A DNA stretch of 64,000 nucleotides from contig NZ_CP100425.1 in the NCBI RefSeq assembly GCF_023151555.2, positions 310,001 to 374,000 of the forward strand. The letters run 5' to 3'. Shown piece after piece: positions 31,732-45,817 of the stretch. The DNA is from Photobacterium sp. CCB-ST2H9 (GTDB lineage Bacteria; Pseudomonadota; Gammaproteobacteria; Enterobacterales; Vibrionaceae). Made by a program: the position numbers and the translations under genes. The notes beneath the pieces are model-generated. The model saw only the letters and a program-made list of their open reading frames with translations. It had not been told where the DNA came from and ran no database searches. Positions within the stretch are counted from its first letter, which is position 1; each line of letters begins with the position of its first letter.

Positions 31732-32721
31732 ATGCAGGGTTCTGTAACAGAATTTCTTAAGCCGCGTCTTGTTGATATTGAACAAGTTAACACGACGCAC
31801 GCAAAAGTAACTCTTGAGCCTCTGGAGCGTGGTTTTGGCCACACTCTGGGCAATGCTCTACGTCGTATTCTTCTGTCATCTATGCCTGGTTGCGCAGTGA
31901 CAGAAGTAGAAATCGACGGTGTGTTACACGAGTACAGCACCAAAGAGGGAGTCCAGGAGGACGTTCTTGAAATCCTATTAAACCTGAAAGGCCTGGCCGT
32001 TAAGGTTGAAGGAAAAGACGAAGTTATCCTGACTCTCAGCAAATCTGGTGCAGGCCCTGTTGTTGCAGGTGACATCACCCATGATGGTGATGTTGAGATT
32101 GCGAACCCAGAGCACGTGATCTGCCATTTGACTGATGACAATGCTGACATCAGCATGCGCATCAAGGTAGAACGTGGTCGCGGCTATGTACCAGCTTCTG
32201 CTCGTATTCACAGTGATGAAGATGAGCGTCCAATTGGCCGTCTGTTAGTTGATGCAACTTTCAGCCCAGTTGACCGTATCGCTTACTCAGTTGAAGCAGC
32301 GCGTGTTGAACAGCGCACTGACCTTGATAAACTGGTTATCGATATGGAAACCAATGGTACTCTTGACCCTGAGGAAGCCATTCGTCGTGCAGCCACTATT
32401 CTGGCTGAACAACTGGATGCATTCGTAGATCTGCGTGATGTACGAGTTCCTGAAGAGAAAGAAGAGAAGCCGGAGTTCGATCCGATCCTACTGCGTCCTG
32501 TAGACGATCTTGAACTAACTGTTCGCTCTGCTAACTGTTTGAAAGCAGAAGCGATCCACTACATCGGTGATCTTGTTCAGCGTACCGAGGTTGAGCTACT
32601 GAAAACGCCAAACCTGGGTAAGAAGTCTTTGACAGAAATCAAAGACGTGCTGGCTTCACGTGGTCTGTCTCTGGGCATGCGCCTGGAAAACTGGCCGCCA
32701 GCCTCTATCGCTGAAGATTAA
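31732..32721 (+). CDS. rpoA: RNA polymerase alpha subunit
   Basis: A 329-residue protein, the same length as in E. coli. The N-terminal domain (1-235) dimerises and carries beta and beta'; the C-terminal domain (about 250-329) binds UP elements and activators. R265 in [21 protein letters not shown], with N268, is the UP-element contact and is present, fitting the A+T-rich tract upstream of the rRNA promoter in this window. Confidence 0.97.
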   Translation: MQGSVTEFLKPRLVDIEQVNTTHAKVTLEPLERGFGHTLGNALRRILLSSMPGCAVTEVEIDGVLHEYSTKEGVQEDVLEILLNLKGLAVKVEGKDEVILTLSKSGAGPVVAGDITHDGDVEIANPEHVICHLTDDNADISMRIKVERGRGYVPASARIHSDEDERPIGRLLVDATFSPVDRIAYSVEAARVEQRTDLDKLVIDMETNGTLDPEEAIRRAATILAEQLDAFVDLRDVRVPEEKEEKPEFDPILLRPVDDLELTVRSANCLKAEAIHYIGDLVQRTEVELLKTPNLGKKSLTEIKDVLASRGLSLGMRLENWPPASIAED

Positions 32722-32754
32722 TAGTTACTGATATCTAGTTAGAAGGATTAGGTC

Positions 32755-33141
32755 ATGCGCCATCGTAAGAGTGGTCGTCAACTCAACCGCAACAGCAGTC
32801 ATCGCAAAGCGATGTTCAGCAACATGGCTAGCTCTCTGGTACGTCACGAGCTTATCAAGACTACCCTGCCTAAGGCAAAAGAGCTGCGTCGCGTAATTGA
32901 GCCTTTGATTACCCTAGCTAAGACTGACAGTGTAGCTAACCGTCGTCTGGCATTCGCACGTACTCGTGATAACGAAGTCGTTGCGAAACTGTTTAACGAA
33001 TTAGGTCCACGTTTCGCTCAGCGTCCAGGCGGTTACACTCGCATCATGAAATGCGGTTTCCGTGCTGGTGATAAAGCCCCTATGGCTTACATTGAGCTGG
33101 TAGACCGTCCTGAAGCACAGGAAGAAGCTGCTGCTGAATAA
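32755..33141 (+). CDS. rplQ: Ribosomal protein L17
   Basis: A 128-residue 50S protein near the tunnel exit ([20 protein letters not shown]). Last gene of the alpha operon, with a terminator 20 bases on. Confidence 0.97.
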   Translation: MRHRKSGRQLNRNSSHRKAMFSNMASSLVRHELIKTTLPKAKELRRVIEPLITLAKTDSVANRRLAFARTRDNEVVAKLFNELGPRFAQRPGGYTRIMKCGFRAGDKAPMAYIELVDRPEAQEEAAAE

Positions 33142-33162
33142 GCAATAGCGCGTTATAGAAAG

Positions 33163-33190
33163 AGCCGGGTTGAATGACCCGGCTTTTTTA
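33163..33190 (+). terminator. alpha operon terminator
   Basis: AGCCGGGT (33163-33170) pairs with ACCCGGCT (33177-33184), then T run. Confidence 0.93.
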
Positions 33191-33520
33191 TATCTGAAAT
33201 TTAAGAATTGCTTTACTTGGGATAAAAACAAGGTTTCAGTACTTCTCTTCTCTCCTTATATATCTGTTGAGTTTGCTCTCTCAATGAAAAAGCGCATGGG
33301 CTTCGTCGACACATGTTTTTTTAATTGAAGTTATAGATTGTGTTGCCTTTAGACAGTTCTGGTGCTGTATTGACGCTTCAAGAACAATTTCGGGAAGTGT
33401 AAACAGAATGAAATTCCTTTGATCTTCTCTGAGAGAAAGGGAGCGGCGCTTTATCTTTATTCTACTTATCTAATATTTGTTTGTTTTTCATGCGCTCGAT
33501 ATTTTTTTGTGTTTTTCTGC
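33191..33520. other. Non-coding, A+T-rich region upstream of the rRNA promoters
   Basis: No gene is visible here. Base composition is A+T-rich throughout, and the last 50 bases (33470-33520) contain runs of T and A at the expected position of an UP element for P1. Sites for Fis are possible but I cannot point to one. Confidence 0.5.
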
Positions 33521-33548
33521 TTGTCAGGACGCTCGAACTCTCTATAAT
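33521..33548 (+). promoter_or_regulatory. rRNA promoter P1
   Basis: TTGTCA (33521-33526), a 16-base spacer and TATAAT (33543-33548), then a GC-rich discriminator GCCGCC. The short spacer and the discriminator are the marks of stringently controlled rrn P1 promoters. Confidence 0.88.
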
Positions 33549-33632
33549 GCCGCCTCACCGACACGGAGGAACGGCAGCAAAGCGGTTCGGTACGGAAAGG
33601 TAAGCGGCAAGAAATTAAATTGAAAAAAGTGT

Positions 33633-33660
33633 TTGACACTGACTTTTGATTCGATAGAAT
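33633..33660 (+). promoter_or_regulatory. rRNA promoter P2
   Basis: TTGACA (33633-33638), 16 bases and TAGAAT (33655-33660) followed by GGCCGCCCG. It lies 112 bases after P1, the usual tandem arrangement. Confidence 0.85.
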
Positions 33661-33680
33661 GGCCGCCCGTTTCGAGAGTT

Positions 33681-33718
33681 GAGTCACAAGACTCAGCGAG
33701 AAACAAAGTTCTTTAACA
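33681..33718 (+). promoter_or_regulatory. rRNA antitermination site (boxB-like hairpin and boxA)
   Basis: GAGTC-ACAA-GACTC (33681-33694) forms a small hairpin and TTCTTTAACA (33709-33718) matches boxA, where NusB and S10 load the antitermination complex. Confidence 0.8.
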
Positions 33719-33729
33719 ATTTGACCATG

Positions 33730-33746
33730 CAATCTGTGTGGGCACT
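33730..33746 (+). other. Left strand of the 16S RNase III processing stem
   Basis: These 17 bases are complementary to 35455-35471, just beyond the 16S 3' end, with one G-U pair. The stem brings both ends of pre-16S together for RNase III. Confidence 0.8.
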
Positions 33747-33879
33747 CGACAATGATACAGTCAAAAGATTTTATCAGTGAACTGAGTGACCAAATCGAAA
33801 GTTCTTTTATTAGAGCTTCGGCACAGTCAATTTATCAGTAATCACTGAGCCGCTTTTCTTCGGAAAGGCAACAAAATTC

Positions 33880-35431
<1,552 letters not shown>

Positions 35432-35454
35432 CCTAAAGACTGCGTTGTTATCGC

Positions 35455-35471
35455 AGTGTCCACACAGATTG
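35455..35471 (+). other. Right strand of the 16S RNase III processing stem
   Basis: Complement of 33730-33746; located 24 bases after mature 16S and before tRNA-Glu. Confidence 0.8.
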
Positions 35472-35498
35472 CCTGGTTAAAATGTAAAGACGCATCGT

Positions 35499-35574
35499 GT
35501 CCCATTCGTCTAGAGGCCTAGGACACCGCCCTTTCACGGCGGTAACAGGGGTTCGACTCCCCTATGGGACGCCA
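35499..35574 (+). tRNA. tRNA-Glu (anticodon TTC)
   Basis: 76 bases with acceptor GTCCCAT/ATGGGAC, anticodon stem CCGCC/GGCGG around CTTTCAC, TTCGA arm and encoded CCA. It sits in the 16S-23S spacer. This is a substrate of the TusBCD-MnmA pathway encoded earlier in the window. Confidence 0.96.
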
Positions 35575-35617
35575 CTTTCTAAGTGCACTTTTGAGTGTGA
35601 TTAGAAAGTGGTTTTTT
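35572..35617 (+). terminator. Terminator-like hairpin in the 16S-23S spacer
   Basis: CCACTTTCTAA (35572-35582) pairs with TTAGAAAGTGG (35601-35611), with an inner CACT/AGTG pairing, and six T follow (35612-35617). The left arm begins in the CCA end of tRNA-Glu. In an antiterminated rRNA transcript it should be read through, or it may be a processing site. Confidence 0.6.
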
Positions 35618-35639
35618 CTCTCTGGAGAAAAGATGCACA

Positions 35640-35651
35640 TGCTCTTTAACA
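35640..35651 (+). promoter_or_regulatory. boxA of the 16S-23S spacer
   Basis: TGCTCTTTAACA is the exact rRNA boxA core. It lies 23 bases after the spacer hairpin and reloads the antitermination complex before 23S. Confidence 0.85.
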
Positions 35652-35798
35652 ATCTGGAAAGCTGACTAGTAAATTCAATCTTTGAGATTGAATCAAACTG
35701 TTTCGAAAGAAACAGAGTTCTCAAGCAAAACACATTCAAGTGTCTTGTGTAAGAAGAGTCCGGCGAAACAAATCAAACCTTGGTTGTTTGAACATACG

Positions 35799-35817
35799 AA
35801 ACCTCTTGGGGTTGTAT
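35799..35817 (+). other. Left strand of the 23S RNase III processing stem
   Basis: This segment just before 23S (AAACCTCTTGGGGTTGTAT) pairs with bases directly after the 23S 3' end (38701-38722). Confidence 0.75.
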
Positions 35818-38702
<2,885 letters not shown>

Positions 38703-38798
38703 ACAACACCCAAGGGGTTTTAAGTACGGACTCCATGAGCACTTGAATGATGTGCTGAGAACTTTAGTCAGATTTTTCCGAGATTGTTGAACAAATTT

Positions 38799-38918
38799 TG
38801 CCTGGCGACCATAGCGCTGTGGAACCACCAGATCCCATGCCGAACTCAGACGTGAAACGCAGCAGCGCCGATGGTAGTGTGGGGTCTCCCCATGTGAGAG
38901 TAGGACATCGCCAGGCTT
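38799..38918 (+). rRNA. rrf: 5S ribosomal RNA, first copy
   Basis: 120 bases from TGCCTGGCGACC to ATCGCCAGGCTT. Helix I is formed by GCCTGGCG/CGCCAGGC. Binding sites for L5, L18 and L25 are conserved. Confidence 0.95.
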
Positions 38919-39035
38919 TGATTATCAATTTGTCTACTGTAGCTTGCCGCTTTTGAGTGCTGCGATGCTCATGTACTGAATGTACACTGCGCTTCTTGCA
39001 TCAAAACCGCCATCGCACAGCGACAAATTAATCAA
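38918..39035 (+). repeat. About 118-nt imperfect palindrome between 5S and tRNA-Thr
   Basis: The left end TTGATTATCAATTTGTC mirrors the right end GACAAATTAATCAAG, and the inner arms (GCCGCTTTTGAGTGC and GCATCAAAACCGCC) also pair with mismatches. The centre carries CATGTACTGAATGTACA. It could fold into one long hairpin in the rRNA precursor, or be a copy of a dispersed palindromic element. Confidence 0.6.
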
Positions 39036-39075
39036 GCAAAGCTGTTAAATGTAAGACTTTGTGAGATAAAAATTT

Positions 39076-39151
39076 GCTGGTATAGCTCAGTTGGTAGAGC
39101 GCACCCTTGGTAAGGGTGAGGCCCCCAGTTCAAATCTGGGTACTAGCACCA
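39076..39151 (+). tRNA. tRNA-Thr (anticodon GGT)
   Basis: 76 bases with acceptor GCTGGTA/TACTAGC, anticodon stem CACCC/GGGTG around TTGGTAA, GTTCAAATC arm and encoded CCA. It reads ACC and ACU. It lies between two 5S genes, so it is made with the rRNA transcript. Confidence 0.96.
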
Positions 39152-39156
39152 CAATT

Positions 39157-39276
39157 TGCTTAGCGACCATAGCGCTGTGGAACCACCTGATCCCATGCCG
39201 AACTCAGACGTGAAACGCAGAAGCGCCGATGGTAGTGTGGGGTCTCCCCATGTGAGAGTAGGACATCGCTAAGTCA
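39157..39276 (+). rRNA. rrf: 5S ribosomal RNA, second copy
   Basis: 120 bases, nearly identical to the first copy. Helix I reads GCTTAGCG/CGCTAAG, where both changes are compensated, so the fold is kept. Two further single-base differences lie at about bases 34 and 63. It starts five bases after tRNA-Thr. Confidence 0.93.
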
Positions 39277-39283
39277 CCCTTTC

Positions 39284-39310
39284 AAAACCCAGCCTTCGGC
39301 TGGGTTTTTT
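39284..39310 (+). terminator. rRNA operon terminator
   Basis: AAAACCCAGC pairs with GCTGGGTTTT around CTTCG, followed by T run; eight bases after the second 5S. Confidence 0.93.
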
Positions 39311-39443
39311 CATTTCTGCCGCTTACGACTTCAGTTCAGGCTTACTGCTTGAAAATGAACTGTTTTCATTAGTTTTCTTCATTTATATCCCTCTATCTAT
39401 AATTCTTTTAATGCGGTATTGCTTGCAGTCATGCGTGAAATTC

Positions 39444-39477
39444 TATAATTTTTGGGTATCTGGACGTCTAAACATCT
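39444..39477 (+). promoter_or_regulatory. metA promoter -10 and tandem MetJ boxes
   Basis: TATAAT at 39444-39449 is followed by three contiguous 8-base units, GGGTATCT, GGACGTCT and AAACATCT (39454-39477). Against the MetJ unit AGACGTCT they match 4, 7 and 6 positions. The array covers the transcription start, as expected for repression by MetJ with S-adenosylmethionine. Confidence 0.65.
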
Positions 39478-39493
39478 TAGGGAGAGTGTGAAC

Positions 39494-40435
39494 ATGCCCA
39501 TTAAAATTCCTGACCAGTTACCGGCTACTGATATTCTCAGGGGAGAGAATATTTTCGTCATGTCAGAAAAACGGGCAGCCAGTCAGGGAATACGTCCGCT
39601 GAAAGTGTTGTTGCTTAATCTGATGCCAAAAAAGATTGAAACAGAAACGCAGTTTTTGCGTTTGTTATCAAACAGTCCGTTGCAGGTTGATGTGGAGTTA
39701 TTACGAATTGATAATCGTCCGACGAAGAATACACCCACCGAACACCTGGATACCTTTTATCGTCAGTTTGAAATGGTGAAAGACCGAAATTTCGATGGTC
39801 TGATTGTCACAGGAGCACCGCTGGGGCTGGTACAGTTTGAGGATGTTCTGTACTGGGAAGAGATCCAGACGATTCTCAATTGGGCGAAGGGACATGTCAC
39901 TTCAACGATGTATGTCTGCTGGGCTGCTCAGGCCGGCCTGAAGCTGATGTATGATTTACCGAAGCGAACCCGAAAAGAAAAGCTGTCCGGCATCTACACC
40001 CATAGCATCCATCATCCGCATCATCCTTTGTTACGAGGTTTTGATGATACCTTTCTTGCACCACATTCCCGTTATGCTGATTTTTCACCTGATTTCCTCA
40101 CGCAGCACACGGATTTGGATCTCTTAGCGACATCTGAGCAGGCAGGGGTTTATCTGGCAACAACGAAGGATAAGCGAAATGTCTTCGTCACAGGTCATCC
40201 AGAGTACGATGCGAAGACGTTACATCTTGAATATATGCGGGACTTGGGTGAAGGCATGGAGCCATGTTTGCCTGTGAATTATTATAAGGACGATAATCCG
40301 GACAATGAACCGGTTGCCAGCTGGCGTAGCCACGGGCATCTGCTTTTTTCGAATTGGCTCAATTACTGCGTTTACCAGCAGACACCATACGATCTGGAAC
40401 ATTTCTCAGAAGACAAGTTCACCAAAGACGACTGA
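39494..40435 (+). CDS. metA: Homoserine O-succinyltransferase
   Basis: A 313-residue enzyme acylating L-homoserine in the first committed step of methionine synthesis. The catalytic cysteine is C142 in YVCWAAQAG; the His and Glu of the triad lie in FVTGHPEYD. Whether succinyl- or acetyl-CoA is used cannot be told reliably by eye. I start at 39494 ([15 protein letters not shown]), with AGGGAGAG upstream, rather than at 39452, which lies before the MetJ boxes. Confidence 0.93.
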   Translation: MPIKIPDQLPATDILRGENIFVMSEKRAASQGIRPLKVLLLNLMPKKIETETQFLRLLSNSPLQVDVELLRIDNRPTKNTPTEHLDTFYRQFEMVKDRNFDGLIVTGAPLGLVQFEDVLYWEEIQTILNWAKGHVTSTMYVCWAAQAGLKLMYDLPKRTRKEKLSGIYTHSIHHPHHPLLRGFDDTFLAPHSRYADFSPDFLTQHTDLDLLATSEQAGVYLATTKDKRNVFVTGHPEYDAKTLHLEYMRDLGEGMEPCLPVNYYKDDNPDNEPVASWRSHGHLLFSNWLNYCVYQQTPYDLEHFSEDKFTKDD

Positions 40436-40460
40436 GTGTTTCACGACAAGATGACAAACA

Positions 40461-40492
40461 AAAAAAGACCTGCGATTGCAGGTCTTTTTTGA
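40461..40492. terminator. Bidirectional terminator between metA and the antiporter gene
   Basis: AAAAAAGACCTGC and GCAGGTCTTTTTT pair around GATT, with A and T runs on the two sides. Confidence 0.92.
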
Positions 40493-40505
40493 AGGACGAT
40501 AAACG

Positions 40506-41843
40506 TTAAGATTTTGGATTCGTTTCCGGCTGCTGATGTGACGCGACAGCCTGCTCGCTGTCCCCGCCATGTTTAGCTTCCCAGATTTTTGCCTTTTCAA
40601 TCATTGGTGTAATGGTTGAGCCCTGGATCAGGATCGAGAACACCACAACCGCATAGGTCATCACAAGAATTAGCTCTTTAACGTCAATATTTTTTTCCGG
40701 GATAACAATGACACCAGCTGGAATCGCCATCGCCATGGCCAGTGCCAGTCCGCCACGCAGGCCACCCCAGGTTAGGATCTTCACCGACTCAGGGTTGTAC
40801 TTCCGGAATCGTTTAAAGCCGACATAAGAGAGTTTGACACTCAGGTAACGGGCCAGCAGGACCAGCGGCACTGCAATGACCATCAGCGTCCAGTCTTCTT
40901 CGTGGAAGCTGAAAGACAGCATGCTCATACCGATCAACAGGAACAGCACGCCATTCAGGAATTCATCAACAAGCTCCCAGAAGTGATCCAGGTGATCCTC
41001 ACTTTCTTTGGAGAAACCAATATAACGGGTCCAGTTGCCGATCATGATGCCGGAAACAACCATGGCCAGCGGGCCAGAGACATGGATGACATCAGCAAAC
41101 GCATAACCGGCGGTCGGGACACCCAGAGTCAGCAGTAACTCCATGGAGTGATCGTCGGTTGAGCTGATCAGATAGTGGAAAAGCAGGCCTAAAACAAAAC
41201 CGTAAGTGATTCCGCCGATGGCTTCCTGTAAGAACAGGTGGCCAACGCCCAGCACGGTTGGTGCCTCATCACCAAAAGCGATGGTGAACAGGGTGACAAA
41301 AATGACCAGACCGAAACCATCGTTGAAGAGCGACTCGCCTTCGATCTGAGTTGAAATCCGGCGAGGCGCATGCAATTTTTTAACAATTGCAAGCACAGCA
41401 ATCGGGTCCGTCGGCGAAATCAGTGCACCGAACAGCAGGCAGTAGATCAGATCAAACTGGATGCCCACGGTCTGGCAAATCCACCAGAGCGCACCGCCGA
41501 TAAAAAAGGTGGAAAACAGGGTAGCGCCAAGTGCCAGGATGGCAATTTCCCACTTTTGATCTTCGAGGTGAGGCAGCTTGATACCCAGACCGCCGGCGAA
41601 AAGCAGAAAGCCGAGAATCCCTTTCAGCAAGAAGCTTTCGAAGTCGATCTGTCCCAACTGCTCTGCGGCGATTTCTTCCAGGTGAAACCAGCCATTGTGA
41701 CCCGCAATCACGATACCGAGCGATAAAACAATGGCGCCGGCAGTGATGGCAATGGTGGTTTGCATTTTGCCTATCTTATGATTAATAAATGCAATAGCCA
41801 TCGCGGCAGCGGCGAGAAAACAGAGGGTACTGTATACCGACAT
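40506..41843 (-). CDS. CPA1-family Na+/H+ (or K+/H+) antiporter, NhaP type
   Basis: A 445-residue inner-membrane protein with about 12-13 helices. CPA1 marks are FAGGLGIKLPHL (near 82-93), ALISPTDPIAVLAIVKKL (near 139-156) and EGESLFNDGFGLVIF (near 168-182), which contain the ion-binding acidic residues. The segment WGGLRGGLALAMAMAIP is the conserved late helix. The last 35 residues are soluble and Gln-rich. It exchanges internal Na+ or K+ for H+, useful in a marine habitat; ion choice cannot be read off. ATG start with a GGATCAAGG purine stretch; transcribed away from metH. Confidence 0.87.
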   Translation of the reverse strand: MSVYSTLCFLAAAAMAIAFINHKIGKMQTTIAITAGAIVLSLGIVIAGHNGWFHLEEIAAEQLGQIDFESFLLKGILGFLLFAGGLGIKLPHLEDQKWEIAILALGATLFSTFFIGGALWWICQTVGIQFDLIYCLLFGALISPTDPIAVLAIVKKLHAPRRISTQIEGESLFNDGFGLVIFVTLFTIAFGDEAPTVLGVGHLFLQEAIGGITYGFVLGLLFHYLISSTDDHSMELLLTLGVPTAGYAFADVIHVSGPLAMVVSGIMIGNWTRYIGFSKESEDHLDHFWELVDEFLNGVLFLLIGMSMLSFSFHEEDWTLMVIAVPLVLLARYLSVKLSYVGFKRFRKYNPESVKILTWGGLRGGLALAMAMAIPAGVIVIPEKNIDVKELILVMTYAVVVFSILIQGSTITPMIEKAKIWEAKHGGDSEQAVASHQQPETNPKS

Positions 41844-41961
41844 CCTTGATCCTCATCTGTTGGAAAAGTGTTAAGCAAAAATTGTGACAGAATATAAATG
41901 TTCGGGCCTGTGATAGCCATAAAAACTTTGAGCTGATCGGTGAAGAATTAGTTTGCGCAAA

Positions 41962-41985
41962 CGATGTATAGACGTCTAGATTTCC
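41962..41985 (+). promoter_or_regulatory. MetJ box array before metH
   Basis: CGATGTAT, AGACGTCT and AGATTTCC are contiguous 8-base units, the central one a perfect MetJ unit. It lies 58 bases before the metH start. Confidence 0.6.
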
Positions 41986-42042
41986 AATCAGGCTGTGATA
42001 GGATGATAGCAGCTGACAAGTTTAAGTGTAAGGAAGTAAGCA

Positions 42043-45000
42043 GTGTCGAAGGGAACGGAATTATTACACAAGCGATTAAATGAGCAGATCCTGATCATCG
42101 ATGGCGGGATGGGCACCATGATCCAGAGTTATAAGCTGGATGAGCAGGATTACCGGGGTGAGCGTTTTGCCGACTGGCATTCAGACCTGAAAGGAAACAA
42201 TGACCTGCTGGTCCTGACTCAGCCGCAGCTGATCAAGGATATTCACGCTGCTTACCTTGAGGCCGGGGCCGATATCCTCGAAACCAACACTTTCAATGCC
42301 ACCACAATTGCGATGGCAGACTACGATATGGAAAGTCTGAGTGCCGAAATTAACCTGTCGGCCGCCAGGCTGGCCCGTCAGGTCGCAGATGAGTGGACCG
42401 CAAAAACACCGGACAAACCGCGTTTTGTGGCTGGTGTTCTTGGCCCGACCAACCGTACCTGCTCTATTTCTCCGGATGTGAACGATCCGGGATACCGCAA
42501 TGTAAGCTTTGACCAGCTGGTTGAGGCGTACTCTGAATCGACCCGTGCTTTGATTGAGGGCGGTGCCGATATCATTCTGATTGAAACTATTTTTGACACG
42601 CTGAATGCAAAAGCCTGTGCCTTTGCGGTGGAGTCGGTATTTGAAGCGCTGGGACAAAGTCTGCCGGTGATGATTTCCGGGACGATCACCGATGCCTCCG
42701 GCCGTACCTTGTCCGGTCAAACGACCGAAGCTTTCTATAACTCACTCCGGCACGTCAAACCGATCTCTTTCGGTCTGAACTGCGCACTGGGCCCGGATGA
42801 ACTGCGTCAGTATGTTGAAGAACTGTCTCGGATCTCTGAATGTGCTGTGTCAGCGCACCCGAACGCCGGTCTGCCAAACGCCTTTGGGGAATATGACCTG
42901 GAAGCAGATGAGATGGCCGAGCATATCCGGGAATGGGCGGAGTCCGGTTTCCTCAATCTGGTAGGTGGCTGCTGCGGGACCACACCTGAGCACATTCGTG
43001 AAATGGCCCGTGTGACGGCAAATATTCCGCCAAGGAAGTTGCCTGAATTACCCGTGGCCTGCCGGTTGTCTGGTCTGGAACCTCTGACCATCGAAAAAGA
43101 AACTCTGTTCGTCAATGTCGGTGAGCGTACCAATGTGACCGGTTCGGCCCGATTCCGCCGTCTGATCAAAGAAGAACTGTATGATGAGGCACTGGAAGTG
43201 GCGCGTCAGCAGGTAGAGGCTGGTGCGCAGATCATCGATATCAATATGGACGAAGGTATGCTGGATGCGGAAGCTGCCATGGTGCGGTTTCTGAACCTGT
43301 GTGCCTCTGAACCGGAAATTTCCCGCGTCCCTATTATGATTGACTCGTCTAAGTGGGAAATCCTTGAAGCGGGTCTGAAATGTGTTCAGGGTAAGCCGAT
43401 TGTTAACTCAATCTCACTCAAGGAAGGCAAAGAGAAATTTGTTGAGCAGGCTAAATTAATCCGTCGCTACGGTGCGGCGGTGATCGTCATGGCGTTCGAT
43501 GAGGTGGGTCAGGCGGATACCCGTGAGCGGAAGATCGAAATCTGTACCAATGCGTATCATGTGCTGGTCGATGAAGTGGGTTTCCCGCCGGAAGATATTA
43601 TTTTTGACCCGAATATCTTTGCGGTCGCGACAGGAATTGAAGAGCACAATAACTACGCCGTGGATTTCATTGAAGCCGTCGGGGATATCAAGCGTACCCT
43701 GCCGCATGCCATGGTGTCAGGTGGTGTGTCGAATGTCTCGTTCTCGTTCCGTGGCAATGAGCCGGTGCGTGAAGCGATTCATGCCGTCTTCCTGTATCAC
43801 TGCTTCAAGAACGGAATGGATATGGGGATCGTGAATGCCGGTCAGCTGGCGATTTACGACGACCTGCCGGACGAGCTGCGTGTGGCTGTGGAAGATGTGG
43901 TCCTCAACCGCCGTGATGATTCGACAGAGCGGCTACTGGATTTAGCAGATAAATACCGGGGCAGCGGCGAAGCTGTGGAAGATAAAACCGCAGCAGAATG
44001 GCGCAGCTGGCCGGTCGATAAGCGTCTGGCGCATGCGCTGGTCAAAGGTATTACTGAGTTTATTGTTGAAGATACGGAAGAAGCCCGCCAGCAGGCCAGC
44101 AAACCGCTGGAGGTCATTGAAGGACCGCTGATGGCAGGGATGAACGTGGTCGGTGACCTCTTCGGTGAAGGAAAAATGTTCCTGCCACAGGTTGTGAAAT
44201 CTGCCCGCGTGATGAAACAGGCTGTGGCATATCTGGAGCCGTACATCAATGCCGAAAAGCAGGCTGGCAAGAGTAACGGAAAAATCTTGCTGGCAACTGT
44301 GAAAGGTGACGTGCACGACATCGGAAAGAACATTGTCGGCGTGGTGTTGCAGTGTAATAACTTCGAGATTATTGACCTCGGGGTGATGGTGCCCTGCGAT
44401 AAGATTCTGAAAGTTGCCCGAGAAGAGAATGTCGATATTATCGGTCTATCCGGCCTGATCACACCATCTCTGGATGAAATGGTTCATGTGGCAAAAGAGA
44501 TGGAACGTCAGGGCTTTGAGATCCCACTGCTGATTGGCGGCGCAACAACGTCTAAAGCACACACTGCCGTGAAAATCGAACAGAATTACCATGCGCCCGT
44601 GGTGTATGTGTCCAATGCATCCAGAGCCGTCGGGGTATGTGCGGCATTGTTATCTGAGACACAACGGCCTGCGTTTGTCGAACGTCTGGATCAGGAATAC
44701 GAGGTGGTGCGTGAGCAGCATGCCCGTAAGCGTCCGCGCAGCGCGCCGGTCAGCCTGGAAGCTGCACGTGCCAATAAAGTGGCAATTGAATGGAACAGTT
44801 ATACGCCGCCGGTTCCTAAACAACCGGGGATTCATGTATTCAAGGATTTTGATATCGCCACCTTGCGTCGTTATATCGACTGGACACCTTTCTTTATGAC
44901 CTGGTCGCTGAGCGGTAAATATCCGACCATCCTTCGCCATGAAGTCGTCGGGAAAGAGGCGCAGCGGCTGTTCGATGATGCCAATCAGCTGCTGGATGAG

Positions 45001-45711
45001 ATCGAAGCAACCGGCATGATCAAAGCCAATGGCGTGTGCGGTCTGTTCCCGGCCAATAACATTGGTGATGATATTGAGGTTTACACGGATGAAAGCCGGG
45101 CTCAGGTTCTGACGATACTGCGTGGTCTGCGGCAGCAGACGGAGAAACCGAAAGGGCCGAATTACTGTTTGTCAGATTATGTGGCCCCGAAAGACAGCGG
45201 GAAAGCTGACTGGATTGGTGCCTTTGCCGTGACTGGCGGGATTGGTGAGTACGAGATTGCCGAGCAGTTTAAAGCCAAAGGTGATGATTATAATGCCATC
45301 ATGATTCAGGCGGTGGCCGATCGTCTTGCCGAAGCGTTTGCCGAATGTATGCACGAGCAGGTGCGCAAGGAAATCTGGGGTTATGCGCCGGATGAAAATC
45401 TGGAAAATGAAGATCTGATCCGTGAGAAATATCAGGGGATCCGTCCGGCACCGGGCTATCCGGCCTGTCCGGAGCACACTGAAAAAGGTGAAATCTGGAA
45501 ATTGCTGGATGCGGAAGCCAACACCGGGATGCAACTGACAGAAAGCTTCGCGATGTGGCCGGGCGCGGCAGTGTCGGGCTGGTATTTCTCGCATCCGGAG
45601 TCCCGCTATTTTGCGGTTGCACAGATTCAGCGGGATCAGATGCTGAGCTATGCTGAGCGCAAAGGCTGGGATGAAGTTGAAGCCGAGAAATGGCTCGGTC
45701 CAAATCTCTGA
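42043..45711 (+). CDS. metH: Cobalamin-dependent methionine synthase
   Basis: A 1222-residue four-module enzyme moving a methyl group from methyltetrahydrofolate to homocysteine. The homocysteine domain (1-330) has the zinc ligands C247, C310 and C311; the folate domain spans about 350-620; the B12 domain has [10 protein letters not shown] with H758, the lower cobalt ligand; the reactivation domain (about 890-1222) binds S-adenosylmethionine ([12 protein letters not shown]). It starts at GTG 42043 with AAGGAAG upstream. All key residues are intact and numbering is almost the same as in E. coli. Repression by MetJ is suggested by the upstream boxes. Confidence 0.97.
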   Translation: MSKGTELLHKRLNEQILIIDGGMGTMIQSYKLDEQDYRGERFADWHSDLKGNNDLLVLTQPQLIKDIHAAYLEAGADILETNTFNATTIAMADYDMESLSAEINLSAARLARQVADEWTAKTPDKPRFVAGVLGPTNRTCSISPDVNDPGYRNVSFDQLVEAYSESTRALIEGGADIILIETIFDTLNAKACAFAVESVFEALGQSLPVMISGTITDASGRTLSGQTTEAFYNSLRHVKPISFGLNCALGPDELRQYVEELSRISECAVSAHPNAGLPNAFGEYDLEADEMAEHIREWAESGFLNLVGGCCGTTPEHIREMARVTANIPPRKLPELPVACRLSGLEPLTIEKETLFVNVGERTNVTGSARFRRLIKEELYDEALEVARQQVEAGAQIIDINMDEGMLDAEAAMVRFLNLCASEPEISRVPIMIDSSKWEILEAGLKCVQGKPIVNSISLKEGKEKFVEQAKLIRRYGAAVIVMAFDEVGQADTRERKIEICTNAYHVLVDEVGFPPEDIIFDPNIFAVATGIEEHNNYAVDFIEAVGDIKRTLPHAMVSGGVSNVSFSFRGNEPVREAIHAVFLYHCFKNGMDMGIVNAGQLAIYDDLPDELRVAVEDVVLNRRDDSTERLLDLADKYRGSGEAVEDKTAAEWRSWPVDKRLAHALVKGITEFIVEDTEEARQQASKPLEVIEGPLMAGMNVVGDLFGEGKMFLPQVVKSARVMKQAVAYLEPYINAEKQAGKSNGKILLATVKGDVHDIGKNIVGVVLQCNNFEIIDLGVMVPCDKILKVAREENVDIIGLSGLITPSLDEMVHVAKEMERQGFEIPLLIGGATTSKAHTAVKIEQNYHAPVVYVSNASRAVGVCAALLSETQRPAFVERLDQEYEVVREQHARKRPRSAPVSLEAARANKVAIEWNSYTPPVPKQPGIHVFKDFDIATLRRYIDWTPFFMTWSLSGKYPTILRHEVVGKEAQRLFDDANQLLDEIEATGMIKANGVCGLFPANNIGDDIEVYTDESRAQVLTILRGLRQQTEKPKGPNYCLSDYVAPKDSGKADWIGAFAVTGGIGEYEIAEQFKAKGDDYNAIMIQAVADRLAEAFAECMHEQVRKEIWGYAPDENLENEDLIREKYQGIRPAPGYPACPEHTEKGEIWKLLDAEANTGMQLTESFAMWPGAAVSGWYFSHPESRYFAVAQIQRDQMLSYAERKGWDEVEAEKWLGPNL

Positions 45712-45774
45712 GGCACCTCAGGTATCGGCCATCTGAATCCGGTGGCCGTATCAAAGGTTCCGAAAGATATTAAC

Positions 45775-45800
45775 AAAGGCGCTCACAGAGCGCCTTTTTT
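45775..45800. terminator. Terminator between metH and lysC
   Basis: AAAGGCGCT pairs with AGCGCCTTT around CACAG; a T run makes it strong for metH, weaker for lysC. Confidence 0.88.
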
Positions 45801-45817
45801 GATCGGTCAGGTTCGGA

